This document shows positions 36,067-44,587 of a stretch of DNA of 64,000 nt, one piece after another (positions within the stretch are counted from its first letter, which is position 1; each line of letters opens with the position of its first letter). Origin of the DNA: G963692885 sp964658655 (GTDB taxonomy: Bacteria; Acidobacteriota; Terriglobia; Terriglobales; Acidobacteriaceae); assembly GCA_964658655.1 (NCBI GenBank), contig CAZZZL010000021.1, positions 1-64,000 of the forward strand, given 5' to 3'. The notes below the pieces were generated by a model. That model saw only the letters and a program-made list of their open reading frames with translations, did no database searches and was not told where the DNA came from. Both the position numbers and the translations under genes were made by a program.

Positions 36067-36855
36067 ATGAAGCAGTCGTGCCGTCTCAGGATTGGCCTGT
36101 TCGCGTATCTGGCCCTGCTGCCATCAGTCTTCGCGCAGCAAGCCGCTCCGCCACTCAATGACCTCCTCCACCAATTGCAGGACAAACTCGATCAATACCG
36201 GAAGCTCGTCCCCAGTTTTTACTGCAGCGAGCATGTCGTCTCCGATGCGAACTATGCGGGCAGCCGGATGTACCGCGCCACGGATTCTATCTTCCGCGTT
36301 GTGCGCAATGATTCAGGAAAGCTGATCGAGTCAAGAGAGGTGAAGGCCATCAACGGAACGCCGGTAAGTCGAAAACATCTGGAGGGACCGGTGACGCTGG
36401 GTGGTGTGTTCACGGGCGGTCTCGCGACAGTTTCCGAAAGCGGGAAAGCCTGTATGCATTACTCGCTAGAGGAAGAAGCCACAGGACAGCCGGCGAAAGA
36501 CCTGGTAATTCTTTTCAGAGCCTTGCCCGAAGCGGAAAGTAATCCCGGATGCGTGTTGAGGGAGGACGGCGCTGGTCGGGTCCTGATTGATCCGGCGACG
36601 CTACAGGTAACAAAGATGGAACTGCAGGCACCACATCACGCATTGAATACCGGCGAACACGGCATGTGGAAAATTTCAATATCTTATGCGCCAGTCGCAC
36701 TTGGCGGGAAAACCTTCTGGATGCCCGCAACTCTAAACTCGACTCTTGTCACAGAAAGGGCGAAGACGCCCACTGTCTATACTTACTTCGCCCATTATGA
36801 CGATTACCACAAGCTCGAAGTCACTTCACGCATCGTTCCTGACCCTACCCACTAG
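36067..36855 (+). CDS. Secreted hypothetical protein
   Basis: A 262-residue protein with a signal peptide (IGLFAYLALLPSVFAQ) cleaved before QAAPPLND. The mature part starts with an amphipathic helix (LNDLLHQLQDKLDQYRKLVP) followed by a beta-rich region with one cysteine pair candidate (FYCSEH and SGKACMHY or NPGCVL). The last strands contain FWMPATLNSTLVTE. Similar secreted proteins occur in Acidobacteriota without known function. The ATG at 36067 has aaggg upstream with proper spacing; a GTG three codons earlier is possible. No operon partner is obvious. Confidence 0.75.
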   Translation: MKQSCRLRIGLFAYLALLPSVFAQQAAPPLNDLLHQLQDKLDQYRKLVPSFYCSEHVVSDANYAGSRMYRATDSIFRVVRNDSGKLIESREVKAINGTPVSRKHLEGPVTLGGVFTGGLATVSESGKACMHYSLEEEATGQPAKDLVILFRALPEAESNPGCVLREDGAGRVLIDPATLQVTKMELQAPHHALNTGEHGMWKISISYAPVALGGKTFWMPATLNSTLVTERAKTPTVYTYFAHYDDYHKLEVTSRIVPDPTH

Positions 36856-36948
36856 TCCCGTGGCAGTGTAGCGCCCACTCCCTTAAAGCATGCCCGCATT
36901 AGTATCGTTAGACGCTGGTAGCTTGAATCGCACGAAAAGGGTCGCAGA

Positions 36949-37541
36949 ATGCTCAAGGGGTTTACGAGGAGACCGAAAGCTTAGGAGTCGGCGGCGACCA
37001 TGGCACAAACTACATCACCCCGGGCGGTCTCAAGCGCCTGAAAGATGAGCGGCATTTCCTGCTTACGAAAGATCGTCCGGCCGTGGTGGAAGTGGTGGCC
37101 TGGGCTGCGGGCAATGACGATCGCAGTGAAAATGCCGACTATCAATACGGCAAGCGACGACTGCGGCAGATCCATAGGCGGATCCGCTTTCTGACGAAGC
37201 GATCGAGGCCGCCGAGGTAGTCGATCCGGAAGCTCCGAGAATAGCGCGCCTCCAGGGCATTCTTTGGAGCCACTGTGCGTTACGAGAATTCGGCAGGAGA
37301 GCAAAGAGTTGCAAGCATAGTCGGCACGGACGAAGTCGATCGGGACCGCAACCACACCAGTTGGGCCTCTCCACTGGACCGTGCGTTGATGAAGGCGGCA
37401 GAGGGTGACGGAGTTATTCTTAGAGCGCCGGGTGGCACGGAAGCCCTGACTGTGGTGGAAGTGCGGTACGATCGCATTCCGGTCGAACCGTTCCGCGAAC
37501 CGTCCGGCTCCGAAGACCCGAGGAAGACGCCTGATCGCTGA
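36949..37541 (+). pseudogene. greB: greB transcription elongation factor, decayed by frameshifts
   Basis: Three reading frames together give a GreB-like protein. It opens MLKGFTR at 36949 after aaaaggg. Another frame then reads NYITPGGLKRLKDE, later DRSENADYQYGKRRL, then RFLTK, ending at a stop at 37218. A third frame carries IEAAEVVDPEAP (from 37202), and from 37260 the second frame resumes with FFGATVRYENSAGEQRV, then SWASPLDRALMKAAEGD and RAPGGTEALTVVEVRY. GreB rescues stalled RNA polymerase by stimulating transcript cleavage, and the DRSENADYQY motif is diagnostic. At least three frame changes make it non-functional unless the assembly has errors. The final 89-residue open piece (from 37275) is a fragment, not a separate gene. 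Confidence 0.85.
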
Positions 37542-37679
37542 CGATTCTCGAGCGATGGGCTGCCTATGGGCGGTCCTGGCTCTGCTGCATCCTGATTCGC
37601 GTTTTTCTTCAGCGAGCGAATGACTGCATTCGCATTTCTCAATTGCGTCGACGGAAGTGCCGGGTATTCGTTGAGAAGC

Positions 37680-39095
37680 TCACCCCTTCTTCAAGGCGGG
37701 CAATTCGCTGAAGATAAACTCCTGATCGCCTGTTGCAAGCTCGCTGAGCAAGACTGGCTTGTCCTGCGGTCTTAGCCCCTTCTGGTTAATGCGGTTGATC
37801 AGACTCCAGTTCTTGACCGGATGCTGTGGGTCGGGGTCCGCCGGCTCTCTTGCAGGCAGATCGTAGCGTGTGAAGTCGATCACCTTGCGTGGCGTTTCTT
37901 CCTGCCAGTCGCGCAGCAGTGCCAGGCGGAAATGCTTGTTCATGAACCATTCAATCTCGAGATTGTTGTAGGAATCGCCCAGTCCTGATCCACGTTCAAG
38001 AAAGTTGCAGTGCCAGTCGTCGTTCGTCTTATGGTGCTTGCGCCACAAGGTTCCAAATTCTCCGAAAGTGACGAAGTGCGTATCCGGCCATTGCTTTTTC
38101 GTGCCCGACACCCACATGTTCATCGCCGAGCAGACCAGATCCTGGCCGAACTCGTGCACCATCTCGGCCTCCCAGATGTTCGTCACCCAGCCAAAGCCAT
38201 TGCGCTGAAAGCCTTCGTCGAAGTGGATGGATGACGTGTGCATCACCTCGCGGTGACCAAGATCAAGGCCATAACCGATGTAGGTTTCGAGCGGCCCCAC
38301 GCCGCGGCGGCTGTTGTAGCCGGTAATCTTCTGGCCGAGCGAACCGGCGCGACGCGCGCAGATGAAATCCATCGTCCAGCCATCAAGATTGACGCAGTCG
38401 ATAAAGTCGCCCGGACCCTGCGCCGGCTTGCAGAAATGTTCGGTCGATGGATAGAAGGGATACGAGGGCGATCCGTCAGCACCGCCGCCATCGACGGCAT
38501 ACTGGCTCCAGATGACGGCATGCGCCGTGTGAATATTTTCTTTCTCGGCAAGATACTGCAACGTATCGGCCGACAGAAAACCGCCCATGATCGCCTGCGG
38601 CCGGTAGCCGTCGCCAACGAAATTCGTGATGATCTGGATTGCTTCTGTCATCTCTCGATTGACACGCGCACGCGGCAGGTACATCGCCGGAAAATAGCCG
38701 GGGAAGTACGACACTTCGTCGCCGAAAGTCTTCTGGCACTCCACGGCGTACGCGCGAATCTCGCGATAATTCTTTCGCTTGTCTTCGAGGGCGTTCAGCG
38801 TGAATCCCCAGGTCAATCGGCCATCGGGATTGGAACGCGCGAACGCCTCGCGCAAGGCCCGCACGCCTGCAAGTGTGTGCCAGGTAGATTCATCGCGGTC
38901 CATCAGCTTCACGTCCCGCGAGACTTCCCACGGCGTTGTGCGGATCATGATGCAGAGGGTTACGTAGCGATGGCCGAGGAGGGTCTGCGGTGTTGCTGCA
39001 AATGCAGACACAGGCAGCCTTTTGCTCAATGCGCCAATTGAGGACTTTGCAGCGGCAAGCAACGCAGAGCCAGTGAGTAATGTGCGTCGATTCAT
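37680..39095 (-). CDS. Secreted hypothetical protein, possibly DUF3863-like
   Basis: A 471-residue protein with an N-terminal signal (MNRRTLLTGSALLAAAK, an RR-containing, Tat-like start). The body is rich in aromatics and histidines and reads like a barrel enzyme: RYVTLCIMIRTTPWEVSRD, VSYFPGYFPAMYLPRARV, YRPQAIMGGFLSADTLQYL, HAVIWSQYAVDGGG and VTFGEFGTLWRKHHKTNDDW. Proteins of this kind from Bacteroidota and Acidobacteriota are annotated DUF3863; I am only moderately sure of that match. The QAIMGGFLSAD and SQYAVDGG parts recall deacetylase or glycosidase folds. No function can be assigned. Confidence 0.7.
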   Translation of the reverse strand: MNRRTLLTGSALLAAAKSSIGALSKRLPVSAFAATPQTLLGHRYVTLCIMIRTTPWEVSRDVKLMDRDESTWHTLAGVRALREAFARSNPDGRLTWGFTLNALEDKRKNYREIRAYAVECQKTFGDEVSYFPGYFPAMYLPRARVNREMTEAIQIITNFVGDGYRPQAIMGGFLSADTLQYLAEKENIHTAHAVIWSQYAVDGGGADGSPSYPFYPSTEHFCKPAQGPGDFIDCVNLDGWTMDFICARRAGSLGQKITGYNSRRGVGPLETYIGYGLDLGHREVMHTSSIHFDEGFQRNGFGWVTNIWEAEMVHEFGQDLVCSAMNMWVSGTKKQWPDTHFVTFGEFGTLWRKHHKTNDDWHCNFLERGSGLGDSYNNLEIEWFMNKHFRLALLRDWQEETPRKVIDFTRYDLPAREPADPDPQHPVKNWSLINRINQKGLRPQDKPVLLSELATGDQEFIFSELPALKKG

Positions 39096-39133
39096 GCCTG
39101 GCCTGTCAGCTTGTTGTCGTCGGCCCCTAATTT

Positions 39134-39247
39134 GTCATCCTGAGCGGAGCGTAGCGTGGTTGAAGGACCTGCATTTTCTCGGCCAGCCATTACACCCGAA
39201 GCAATTGCAGATTTCTCCACTACGTTTCGCTTCGGTCGAGATGAGAG
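39134..39247. repeat. Dispersed intergenic repeat with imperfect inverted arms
   Basis: The left arm begins gtcatcctgagcggagcg and contains gttgaaggacctgca. The right arm contains ttgcagatttctccactacg and ends cttcggtcgagatgag. The arms are imperfect inverse complements. This form (gtcatcctgagcg...gtcgagatgac) is widely scattered between genes in Acidobacteriota. A half copy lies at 35955-35996. Confidence 0.6.
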
Positions 39248-39291
39248 AGTGTGCGCTCCGGTGGAGATGGCAAGGTTGAGAGGTGCTGCCA

Positions 39292-39948
39292 TCACGGGAT
39301 AGCTCGCAGCCGCGCAGCCAGCTCCGTATGCCCCTTGTCTTCGGCGTAGTCGGCTGCGAGCTTGCCCTGATCGCAGCGCATAGATACATTTGCACCTGCA
39401 GCCAGCAGCATCTCGACGGCTCCCGTTTTTCCGGCAGACGCAGCCTGGTGCAGAGGCGAGTAGCCGCCCATCTGTTTCGCGTTTACGTCGGCGCCATGCT
39501 GCAGTAGCAGCGCGATCGGCTCTGTGCTGCTACTCAGGGCGAGCGCAGCGTGCAGCGGTTGATTGCGCATGGCCGTCTTCGAATAGGCATGCACATTCGC
39601 ACCATGCGACAGCAGCAGCGCTACGGCGTCTGGGCCTCCAAACGCTGCGGCCAGGTGCAGCGGCGTCCAGCCATCGCTCGATAGGGAATGGATGAGTGCG
39701 GGGTCAGCGGACAGCAGCGCGTTCAGCCGCGCGAGGTCGCCGACGGCTGCCGCCTCGTGCACGTCAATTGACTCGAGCCCAGACAGGAGAAAGTCGCGGA
39801 TGACCGTCTGGCCGCTGTAGACCGACCAAAGTAAAGCCGAGACACCCTGGGCGTCCCGGCTCCGTGCAATCAACGGCTCTTCTTTCACGTATTCGGCGAT
39901 TTCAGTGGTTGCCCCGCGCCGCACCAGGGAGATGAAATGTTGGCTCAC
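39292..39948 (-). CDS. Ankyrin-repeat protein
   Basis: A 218-residue protein built mostly of ankyrin repeats. Clear units are DGWTPLHLAAAFGGPDAVAL, then LLSHGANVHAYSKTAMRNQP, PLHAALALSSSTEPIALLLQ and GYSPLHQAASAGKTGAVEML, then LLAAGANVSMR. Such proteins bind other proteins; the partner is unknown. There is no signal peptide, so it is probably cytoplasmic. A GTG at 39948 (VSQHFISLVRRG) is the most natural start; the open frame extends upstream into the TonB gene without ankyrin content. It lies 40 bp downstream of the TonB-like gene on the same strand. Confidence 0.85.
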   Translation of the reverse strand: MSQHFISLVRRGATTEIAEYVKEEPLIARSRDAQGVSALLWSVYSGQTVIRDFLLSGLESIDVHEAAAVGDLARLNALLSADPALIHSLSSDGWTPLHLAAAFGGPDAVALLLSHGANVHAYSKTAMRNQPLHAALALSSSTEPIALLLQHGADVNAKQMGGYSPLHQAASAGKTGAVEMLLAAGANVSMRCDQGKLAADYAEDKGHTELAARLRAIP

Positions 39949-39988
39949 GCACTGATGATACCGCTGACTGCCTGGCTCACATGCAGAG

Positions 39989-41245
39989 CTACTGAGGTGA
40001 GACGGCGGCCAACTCCCTGCCGTTCCCATGTGCCGTCTGCGGAGATGCAGGATTGGCCGGCGGCACTGCCTGTGCCGGCTTGGACTGCACCGGTGGTACC
40101 TGCTGTGGCCGCGTCGCATTCGAATAAATCCGGAAGGTCACTTCGAGGTTCACCGCAACCGGGACAGGCTGTCCGTCGCGCAGGCCCGGGCGAAACTTTG
40201 CGCGTTCCACGGCCCTCACGGCCTCTTCATCCAGGCCAAAACCAATGGGCCGGACAATCGTTACCTGGCTCGGCTCACCCGATGCGCCGACGATGGTCGA
40301 GAGCAGTGTCATACCGGCAATATTTGCCTTCTGTGCGTAGTCGTTCGAGGCAGGATCGAGACTGCTCAGCAACCTCGGCGAGACCACGCCGCTGCCCGGC
40401 CGCAGAACAGAATTGTCCATCCGCGCAGCCTGTGTCTTGCCCGCCTTGGTGGCAAAGTAGACCTGCCAGTAATCCGGCAGCGTTGCAATCACGGAGTCGT
40501 CGAGGCCGGGCGCGAAAACCACGTTCAGCGCCTTCGAAACCTGTATCCAGCTGTCTTTCGGAAGCGGATGGGCTGACTCAACGGGCATTTTTGCAAGAGT
40601 CGCCGGGGCCTGGGCCGTCACGTCAGGCTTGGCCGTGGTCGCCTGATCGTCGAACGTTACTTCCGGAGGATTGGCCACACCGGATGTCTCGTTGGACGCT
40701 GACACCGGTGCCGGCGTGCCGGGTTTTGCCGCGGCAGCCATGGCAGATTTTTCTTTGTCGAGGTCTTTCTTCTTCTTTTTCTTTTCCGGTTCAATCACCA
40801 GGCGATCGATCGTGATCTCCACCGGCTTTTTCGAAACCGGGATACGTTCGAAGGGCTTGCTGTCGTCCTCATAGGGAAGGCCGCCAAAGAAGTGCAGGCC
40901 AATGCGATCGGCCTCAATCACGATGGACCTCTTTGTGGCGCGGACCTTTTTAACCTGCAAGCCGGAAAGGGTAAATGAACCCTTCTGCGGTGCTCCGACA
41001 ATCTTGCCGCTGGTGTCGAACTCCAGCTTGTCGTCGAGATAGAAGCCTCGCAGGAAAAAGAATTTTCCCTCGAGCTTCTGATCGATTTCCTGTTCCGTGG
41101 TTGCCGGGCCAAAGGCCGGAGCTGCAGGCTTCACGATGGGCGTATCGGCGCGGCTGCTGGTAGCAAGCGAAAGTGGAGCCAAAGCAAGTGCGGCAGCAGC
41201 GAGGCTGAAGAGTAAACGGCGCGACGGAGAGCTGGCAGTGTACAT
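39989..41245 (-). CDS. Periplasmic protein with TonB C-terminal domain
   Basis: A 418-residue protein with a signal peptide (LLFSLAAAALALAPLSLATS). A middle beta-rich region of unknown type holds a lysine run (EKKKKKKDLDKEK) and an Ala/Pro-rich linker. The C-terminal part is a TonB-like domain: VGASGEPSQVTIVRPIGFGL then AVERAKFRPGLRDGQPVPVA and VNLEVTFRIY. The classical N-terminal TonB anchor helix is replaced by a cleavable-looking signal, so energy transduction to outer-membrane receptors is not certain. The ATG at 41245 is chosen because gaggag lies 7 bases upstream. The ankyrin gene follows on the same strand. Confidence 0.82.
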   Translation of the reverse strand: MYTASSPSRRLLFSLAAAALALAPLSLATSSRADTPIVKPAAPAFGPATTEQEIDQKLEGKFFFLRGFYLDDKLEFDTSGKIVGAPQKGSFTLSGLQVKKVRATKRSIVIEADRIGLHFFGGLPYEDDSKPFERIPVSKKPVEITIDRLVIEPEKKKKKKDLDKEKSAMAAAAKPGTPAPVSASNETSGVANPPEVTFDDQATTAKPDVTAQAPATLAKMPVESAHPLPKDSWIQVSKALNVVFAPGLDDSVIATLPDYWQVYFATKAGKTQAARMDNSVLRPGSGVVSPRLLSSLDPASNDYAQKANIAGMTLLSTIVGASGEPSQVTIVRPIGFGLDEEAVRAVERAKFRPGLRDGQPVPVAVNLEVTFRIYSNATRPQQVPPVQSKPAQAVPPANPASPQTAHGNGRELAAVSPQ

Positions 41246-41473
41246 GGGGAAACTCCTCGGCAACAGGCCAGAGACACTTACAGATACAGCGCGTCAGCCA
41301 TGCGCAAGCGCAGAGGACGAAATGGCACGCGGAGTCCGGCCCTTGTTGCTGACCCTTATCTAATACCGGCGGGAGTGACGGAGGAATGTCTCGAACGAAG
41401 TCGGCAGGTACAACTTTGGTGGTGAGTGGGCAGCTGTTGAATGCCGGAGACGACCATACGCGGCAGACGCGAG

Positions 41474-42886
41474 TCAGCGCCGTTCGACCACCATTGGCAC
41501 GCCTGCCTTTGGGCGAAGCGAAATTGCCGGTTGCACAGCAATGTCTGCCTTCGCATTGGCAACCGGCGTAAGCTTCCAGCTCTGCGCGATCGTCGCCAGC
41601 ACCAGTACGCCTTCCATCCATGCGAGCCCCTCGGCGATGCATTGACGCGAGCCGGCGGCGAACGGGAAGTAGGCGAAGCGCGGACGGCCTGCCTTGTTCT
41701 CTGCTGAGAAGCGTTCCGGATCAAAGCGCAGCGGATCATCATAAAAACGTGCATCGCGATGGACACAGATCTGCGGAGCCAGCAGGATCGCTCCCGCGGG
41801 AATGTGATAACCGGCTATTTCATAGGGGACCACGCAGGTCCGCGCCGTCACCCATACCGGCGGGTAGAGACGCATTGCCTCGGCGAAGACCATCTCGGCA
41901 TAGCGCAGTCTCGGGTAATCATCGGCGACCGGTGTGCGGCCGCCGAGAACAGCCGCGCTTTCGGCATGCAGGCGTTGCTGTATTTCCGGATGCTGACCTA
42001 ACAACCACAGGGCAAAGCTGAGCGCGTTGGCAGTCGTTTCATGCCCGGCCAGCAGGACCGTCGTGCATTCATCATGCACCTGCTGATCGGACATGGTGCC
42101 ACCGGCAAGCACGCCGGCACTCTGCTCACCTTCGGTGTCGACCGATTCGAGCAGCATCGACAACAGGTCACCACGATCACCCGGGGATGCGCGGCGCTCA
42201 CGGATCATCCGGTAGATGAGTGCATCGAGTTCCGCCTGGCCGGCGCGGATGCGGCGCATCACTGGCAGCGGCGACTTCTGCAGTTGCTCCGAGAAAGGTA
42301 ACAGTGCCAGTGGTAGAAAGCTCATGAAGGCATTCACTGCCGTCTCGACCTTCTTCACGTCAGCCTTGACGTCCACATCAAACAGGCATTTGCCGACAAT
42401 CAGAAGCGCCAGTTCCAGCATCTGGCCGTGCAGATCGATGGTGGCGCCACTCTGCCACTGGCTGGTCATGCGCTCGGCGTAGCTGCCGATCACCTCGCCA
42501 TAGGCGGCAATACGTTTGCGGTGGAACGCCGGCTGTGCGAGCCGCCGCTGGCGCATATGCAGCGGCTCTTCGCTGGTCAGCAACCCCTCACCCAGGACCG
42601 TCTTCGCGCGCTGCATCACCACGCCGCGATGATGCTTCGCGGCGTCTTTCAGAAAGTAATCGGCAATCAGGTCGGGATGATTCAACTGGTAAATATGCCG
42701 CGTCGCGGCCATGTAATGCACCAGGTCGCCATACTCTTCCGCGCACGCCTGCATGTAGTCGATGGCGCTCTGCCGGAAGATGCGCCCGTTGAGAATGCGG
42801 CTCAGCAGGGTAGGCCCCGGCGGATAGCGTCTCGCTTTTGGAGAGTTCGCCTGTGCGGGTTCAAGACGAAGCGGAACAGTGGCCAT
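41474..42886 (-). CDS. Cytochrome P450
   Basis: A 470-residue heme monooxygenase. The I-helix oxygen-binding motif is LLAGHETTANAL, the ExxR pair is in FAEAMRLYPP, and the heme cysteine loop is FPFAAGSRQCIAEG. The length and the sequence style resemble the CYP102/CYP4-like class of bacterial P450s that hydroxylate fatty acids or terpenes. There is no fused reductase, and no ferredoxin or ferredoxin reductase gene is visible nearby, so redox partners must come from elsewhere. It is transcribed away from the second ankyrin-repeat gene. Substrate unknown. Confidence 0.95.
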   Translation of the reverse strand: MATVPLRLEPAQANSPKARRYPPGPTLLSRILNGRIFRQSAIDYMQACAEEYGDLVHYMAATRHIYQLNHPDLIADYFLKDAAKHHRGVVMQRAKTVLGEGLLTSEEPLHMRQRRLAQPAFHRKRIAAYGEVIGSYAERMTSQWQSGATIDLHGQMLELALLIVGKCLFDVDVKADVKKVETAVNAFMSFLPLALLPFSEQLQKSPLPVMRRIRAGQAELDALIYRMIRERRASPGDRGDLLSMLLESVDTEGEQSAGVLAGGTMSDQQVHDECTTVLLAGHETTANALSFALWLLGQHPEIQQRLHAESAAVLGGRTPVADDYPRLRYAEMVFAEAMRLYPPVWVTARTCVVPYEIAGYHIPAGAILLAPQICVHRDARFYDDPLRFDPERFSAENKAGRPRFAYFPFAAGSRQCIAEGLAWMEGVLVLATIAQSWKLTPVANAKADIAVQPAISLRPKAGVPMVVERR

Positions 42887-43131
42887 GGGGCATTTACCTG
42901 TACGTCAGTTTAGAGGATGCGTGCGTTGGAGCGACCAGGGAACGGGCCAGTCAGCGAGGCCCGGTTTGATAGCAGGCACATTCCCGGGTCGTTATGATGA
43001 GCCATTGGCCGGCATTCGCATTTCTGCCGGCGCAGGAATGTCCAGTCTTCCCGGATCGTACGATTGATATACTCTGCGCCAATCCCCTGCATGCCGGAGA
43101 ACGCTGAGACCGGACAGGAGTTTTTGTACTC

Positions 43132-43806
43132 ATGCTCGAAAAGATCGTCGATGGACGAACAGACCTGGTCTTCGAATACCTGGCCCAGGGGCACGCAGCC
43201 AGTGCGAGGGATGCAGCCGGCGTTTCGCTTATCCAATGGTGCGCATATTACGGCGATGTGAGCGCCATCAAGCACCTGCTCGCAAACGGCGAATCGCGAT
43301 CGGCGCTCGCGGGAGAATTGAATGCCGCAGCTTTCCACGGCCATTGGCGGCTGGCGCAATTTCTCGCCGAGATGGGTGAGGACGTCAACCACGCACAGCC
43401 GGACACCGGCGAGACGCCTCTCCACGCAGCCTTGTGCAAGAACAGCCCGAGTCATGATCGCGTAGTGAAAATCCTGCTTGCGAGCGGAGCGGACCCCAAT
43501 GCAGCGACGCATCCCGGCATGCCGACCGGCGCCTTCATGCGTGATGCGCGGACCCGCGGAGGTACGCCGCTGCATCGGGCCGCGGCGCTGGCCAGCGAGC
43601 AGGCCATCCTGCTCCTGTTGCAGGCGGGTGCACGCAAAGACGCGAAAGATGCGCACGGGGATTCGCCGCTGTCCTGGGCCAGCTGGCATCTTCGGCCCGA
43701 TCCGATCTTGAGACTGCTCTGCTATGGCGGATTTTCGATCAATCCGGCCCGTCAGCCCATGGAGATCAATCTTCTCGGCGAGCCGCACCTCGATAGCTCA
43801 GAATAG
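43132..43806 (+). CDS. Ankyrin-repeat protein
   Basis: A 224-residue protein with ankyrin repeats: VSLIQWCAYYGDVSAIKHLL, AAAFHGHWRLAQFLAEMGED, GETPLHAALCKNSPSHDRVV and GGTPLHRAAALASEQAILLL, followed by DAHGDSPLSWASWHLRPDPI. The N-terminus (MLEKIVDGRTDLVFEYLAQG) already looks like the first helix pair. There is no signal peptide. A caggag ribosome binding site precedes the ATG. The GNAT acetyltransferase gene follows 15 bp later, so they may be co-transcribed. The partner protein is unknown. Confidence 0.9.
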   Translation: MLEKIVDGRTDLVFEYLAQGHAASARDAAGVSLIQWCAYYGDVSAIKHLLANGESRSALAGELNAAAFHGHWRLAQFLAEMGEDVNHAQPDTGETPLHAALCKNSPSHDRVVKILLASGADPNAATHPGMPTGAFMRDARTRGGTPLHRAAALASEQAILLLLQAGARKDAKDAHGDSPLSWASWHLRPDPILRLLCYGGFSINPARQPMEINLLGEPHLDSSE

Positions 43807-43821
43807 AGTTCAAGCCCGACC

Positions 43822-44427
43822 ATGACACTTGCACCGACCACGCCTGTCCTCGCCACCGCCAGGCTCCTGCTGCGGCCGCTGCAACTGGCGGATGCTGAGC
43901 AGACCCAGCAGCTTTTCCCGCAGTGGGAGGTGGTCAAGTTTTTGAATGCCTCGGTGCCATGGCCGTATCCGCCCGACGGAGCTCTCAGCTATGTCCGGGA
44001 TATTGCATTGCCCGCCGTCGCTCGCGGCGACGAGTGGTACTGGACGCTGCGCCTCAAAGACCAGCCTGAGAAACTCATCGGATTAATCGGGCTGAAAAAA
44101 GGCGAGCAGGAAAATCGAGGGTTCTGGCTCGGTCCTCCCTGGCGCGGAAAAGGCTTGATGACCGAGGCGGTTGTTGCAGCGAACGACTACTGGTTTGACG
44201 TACTCGGCTTCAGTGTTATGCGTGTGCTCAAGGCTGTCGCGAATGTTGAATCGATACGCATCTCTGAGAAGACCGGTATGCGCAGAGTCTCTACCGCTGA
44301 GCGCGAATTCGTCGCCGGCCGTCTCCTGGCAGAGACCTGGGAGATGACCGCGGAAGAATGGTGGGCAGCACGCGATACGCTGCTGCAGCAGGCTGAGGCG
44401 CGAAGTCATGACGGGCGCGCTGATTAA
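43822..44427 (+). CDS. GNAT family N-acetyltransferase (RimJ/RimL-like)
   Basis: A 201-residue acetyltransferase. The N-terminal TARLLLRPLQLADAEQTQQL and the acetyl-CoA-binding segment GFWLGPPWRGKGLMTEAV are typical of the RimJ/RimL-type GNAT group, as is VANVESIRISEKTGMRRV. Members acetylate protein N-termini, antibiotics or small amines; the substrate here is unknown. The gene starts 15 bp after the ankyrin-repeat gene and shares its strand, so the two may share a transcript. Confidence 0.9.
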   Translation: MTLAPTTPVLATARLLLRPLQLADAEQTQQLFPQWEVVKFLNASVPWPYPPDGALSYVRDIALPAVARGDEWYWTLRLKDQPEKLIGLIGLKKGEQENRGFWLGPPWRGKGLMTEAVVAANDYWFDVLGFSVMRVLKAVANVESIRISEKTGMRRVSTAEREFVAGRLLAETWEMTAEEWWAARDTLLQQAEARSHDGRAD

Positions 44428-44480
44428 TTCAGCGTTGCGTGTGGCATTCCGGTTGAGACCGGGCACGATTTTTGCATAGC

Positions 44481-44486
44481 TATAAT
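44481..44486 (+). promoter_or_regulatory. Candidate -10 box of the split metH operon
   Basis: A perfect tataat lies about 100 bases upstream of the first metH ATG. No convincing -35 box with 17-base spacing is seen. If correct, the transcript has a leader of roughly 90-95 nt. I recognised no cobalamin or SAM riboswitch in it. Confidence 0.35.
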
Positions 44487-44587
44487 GAGATCTGGCGCTG
44501 TGTGACTGATGCCATAAAAAATGCCACGTTTCATCGTTCGGCAATGAGCAAATTGCGACTTCGTTACGGTCAAACCATCAGAGATAT

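Noticed and set aside
37275..37541. 89-residue open frame as its own gene
   Set aside because: It encodes only the C-terminal part of GreB, and the rest is found upstream in other frames.
38238..39041. 267-residue plus-strand frame
   Set aside because: Antisense shadow of the secreted 471-residue gene; its composition is rich in Arg and His with no motif.
44428..44587. Cobalamin riboswitch upstream of metH
   Set aside because: The leader is short and lacks a recognisable B12-box.
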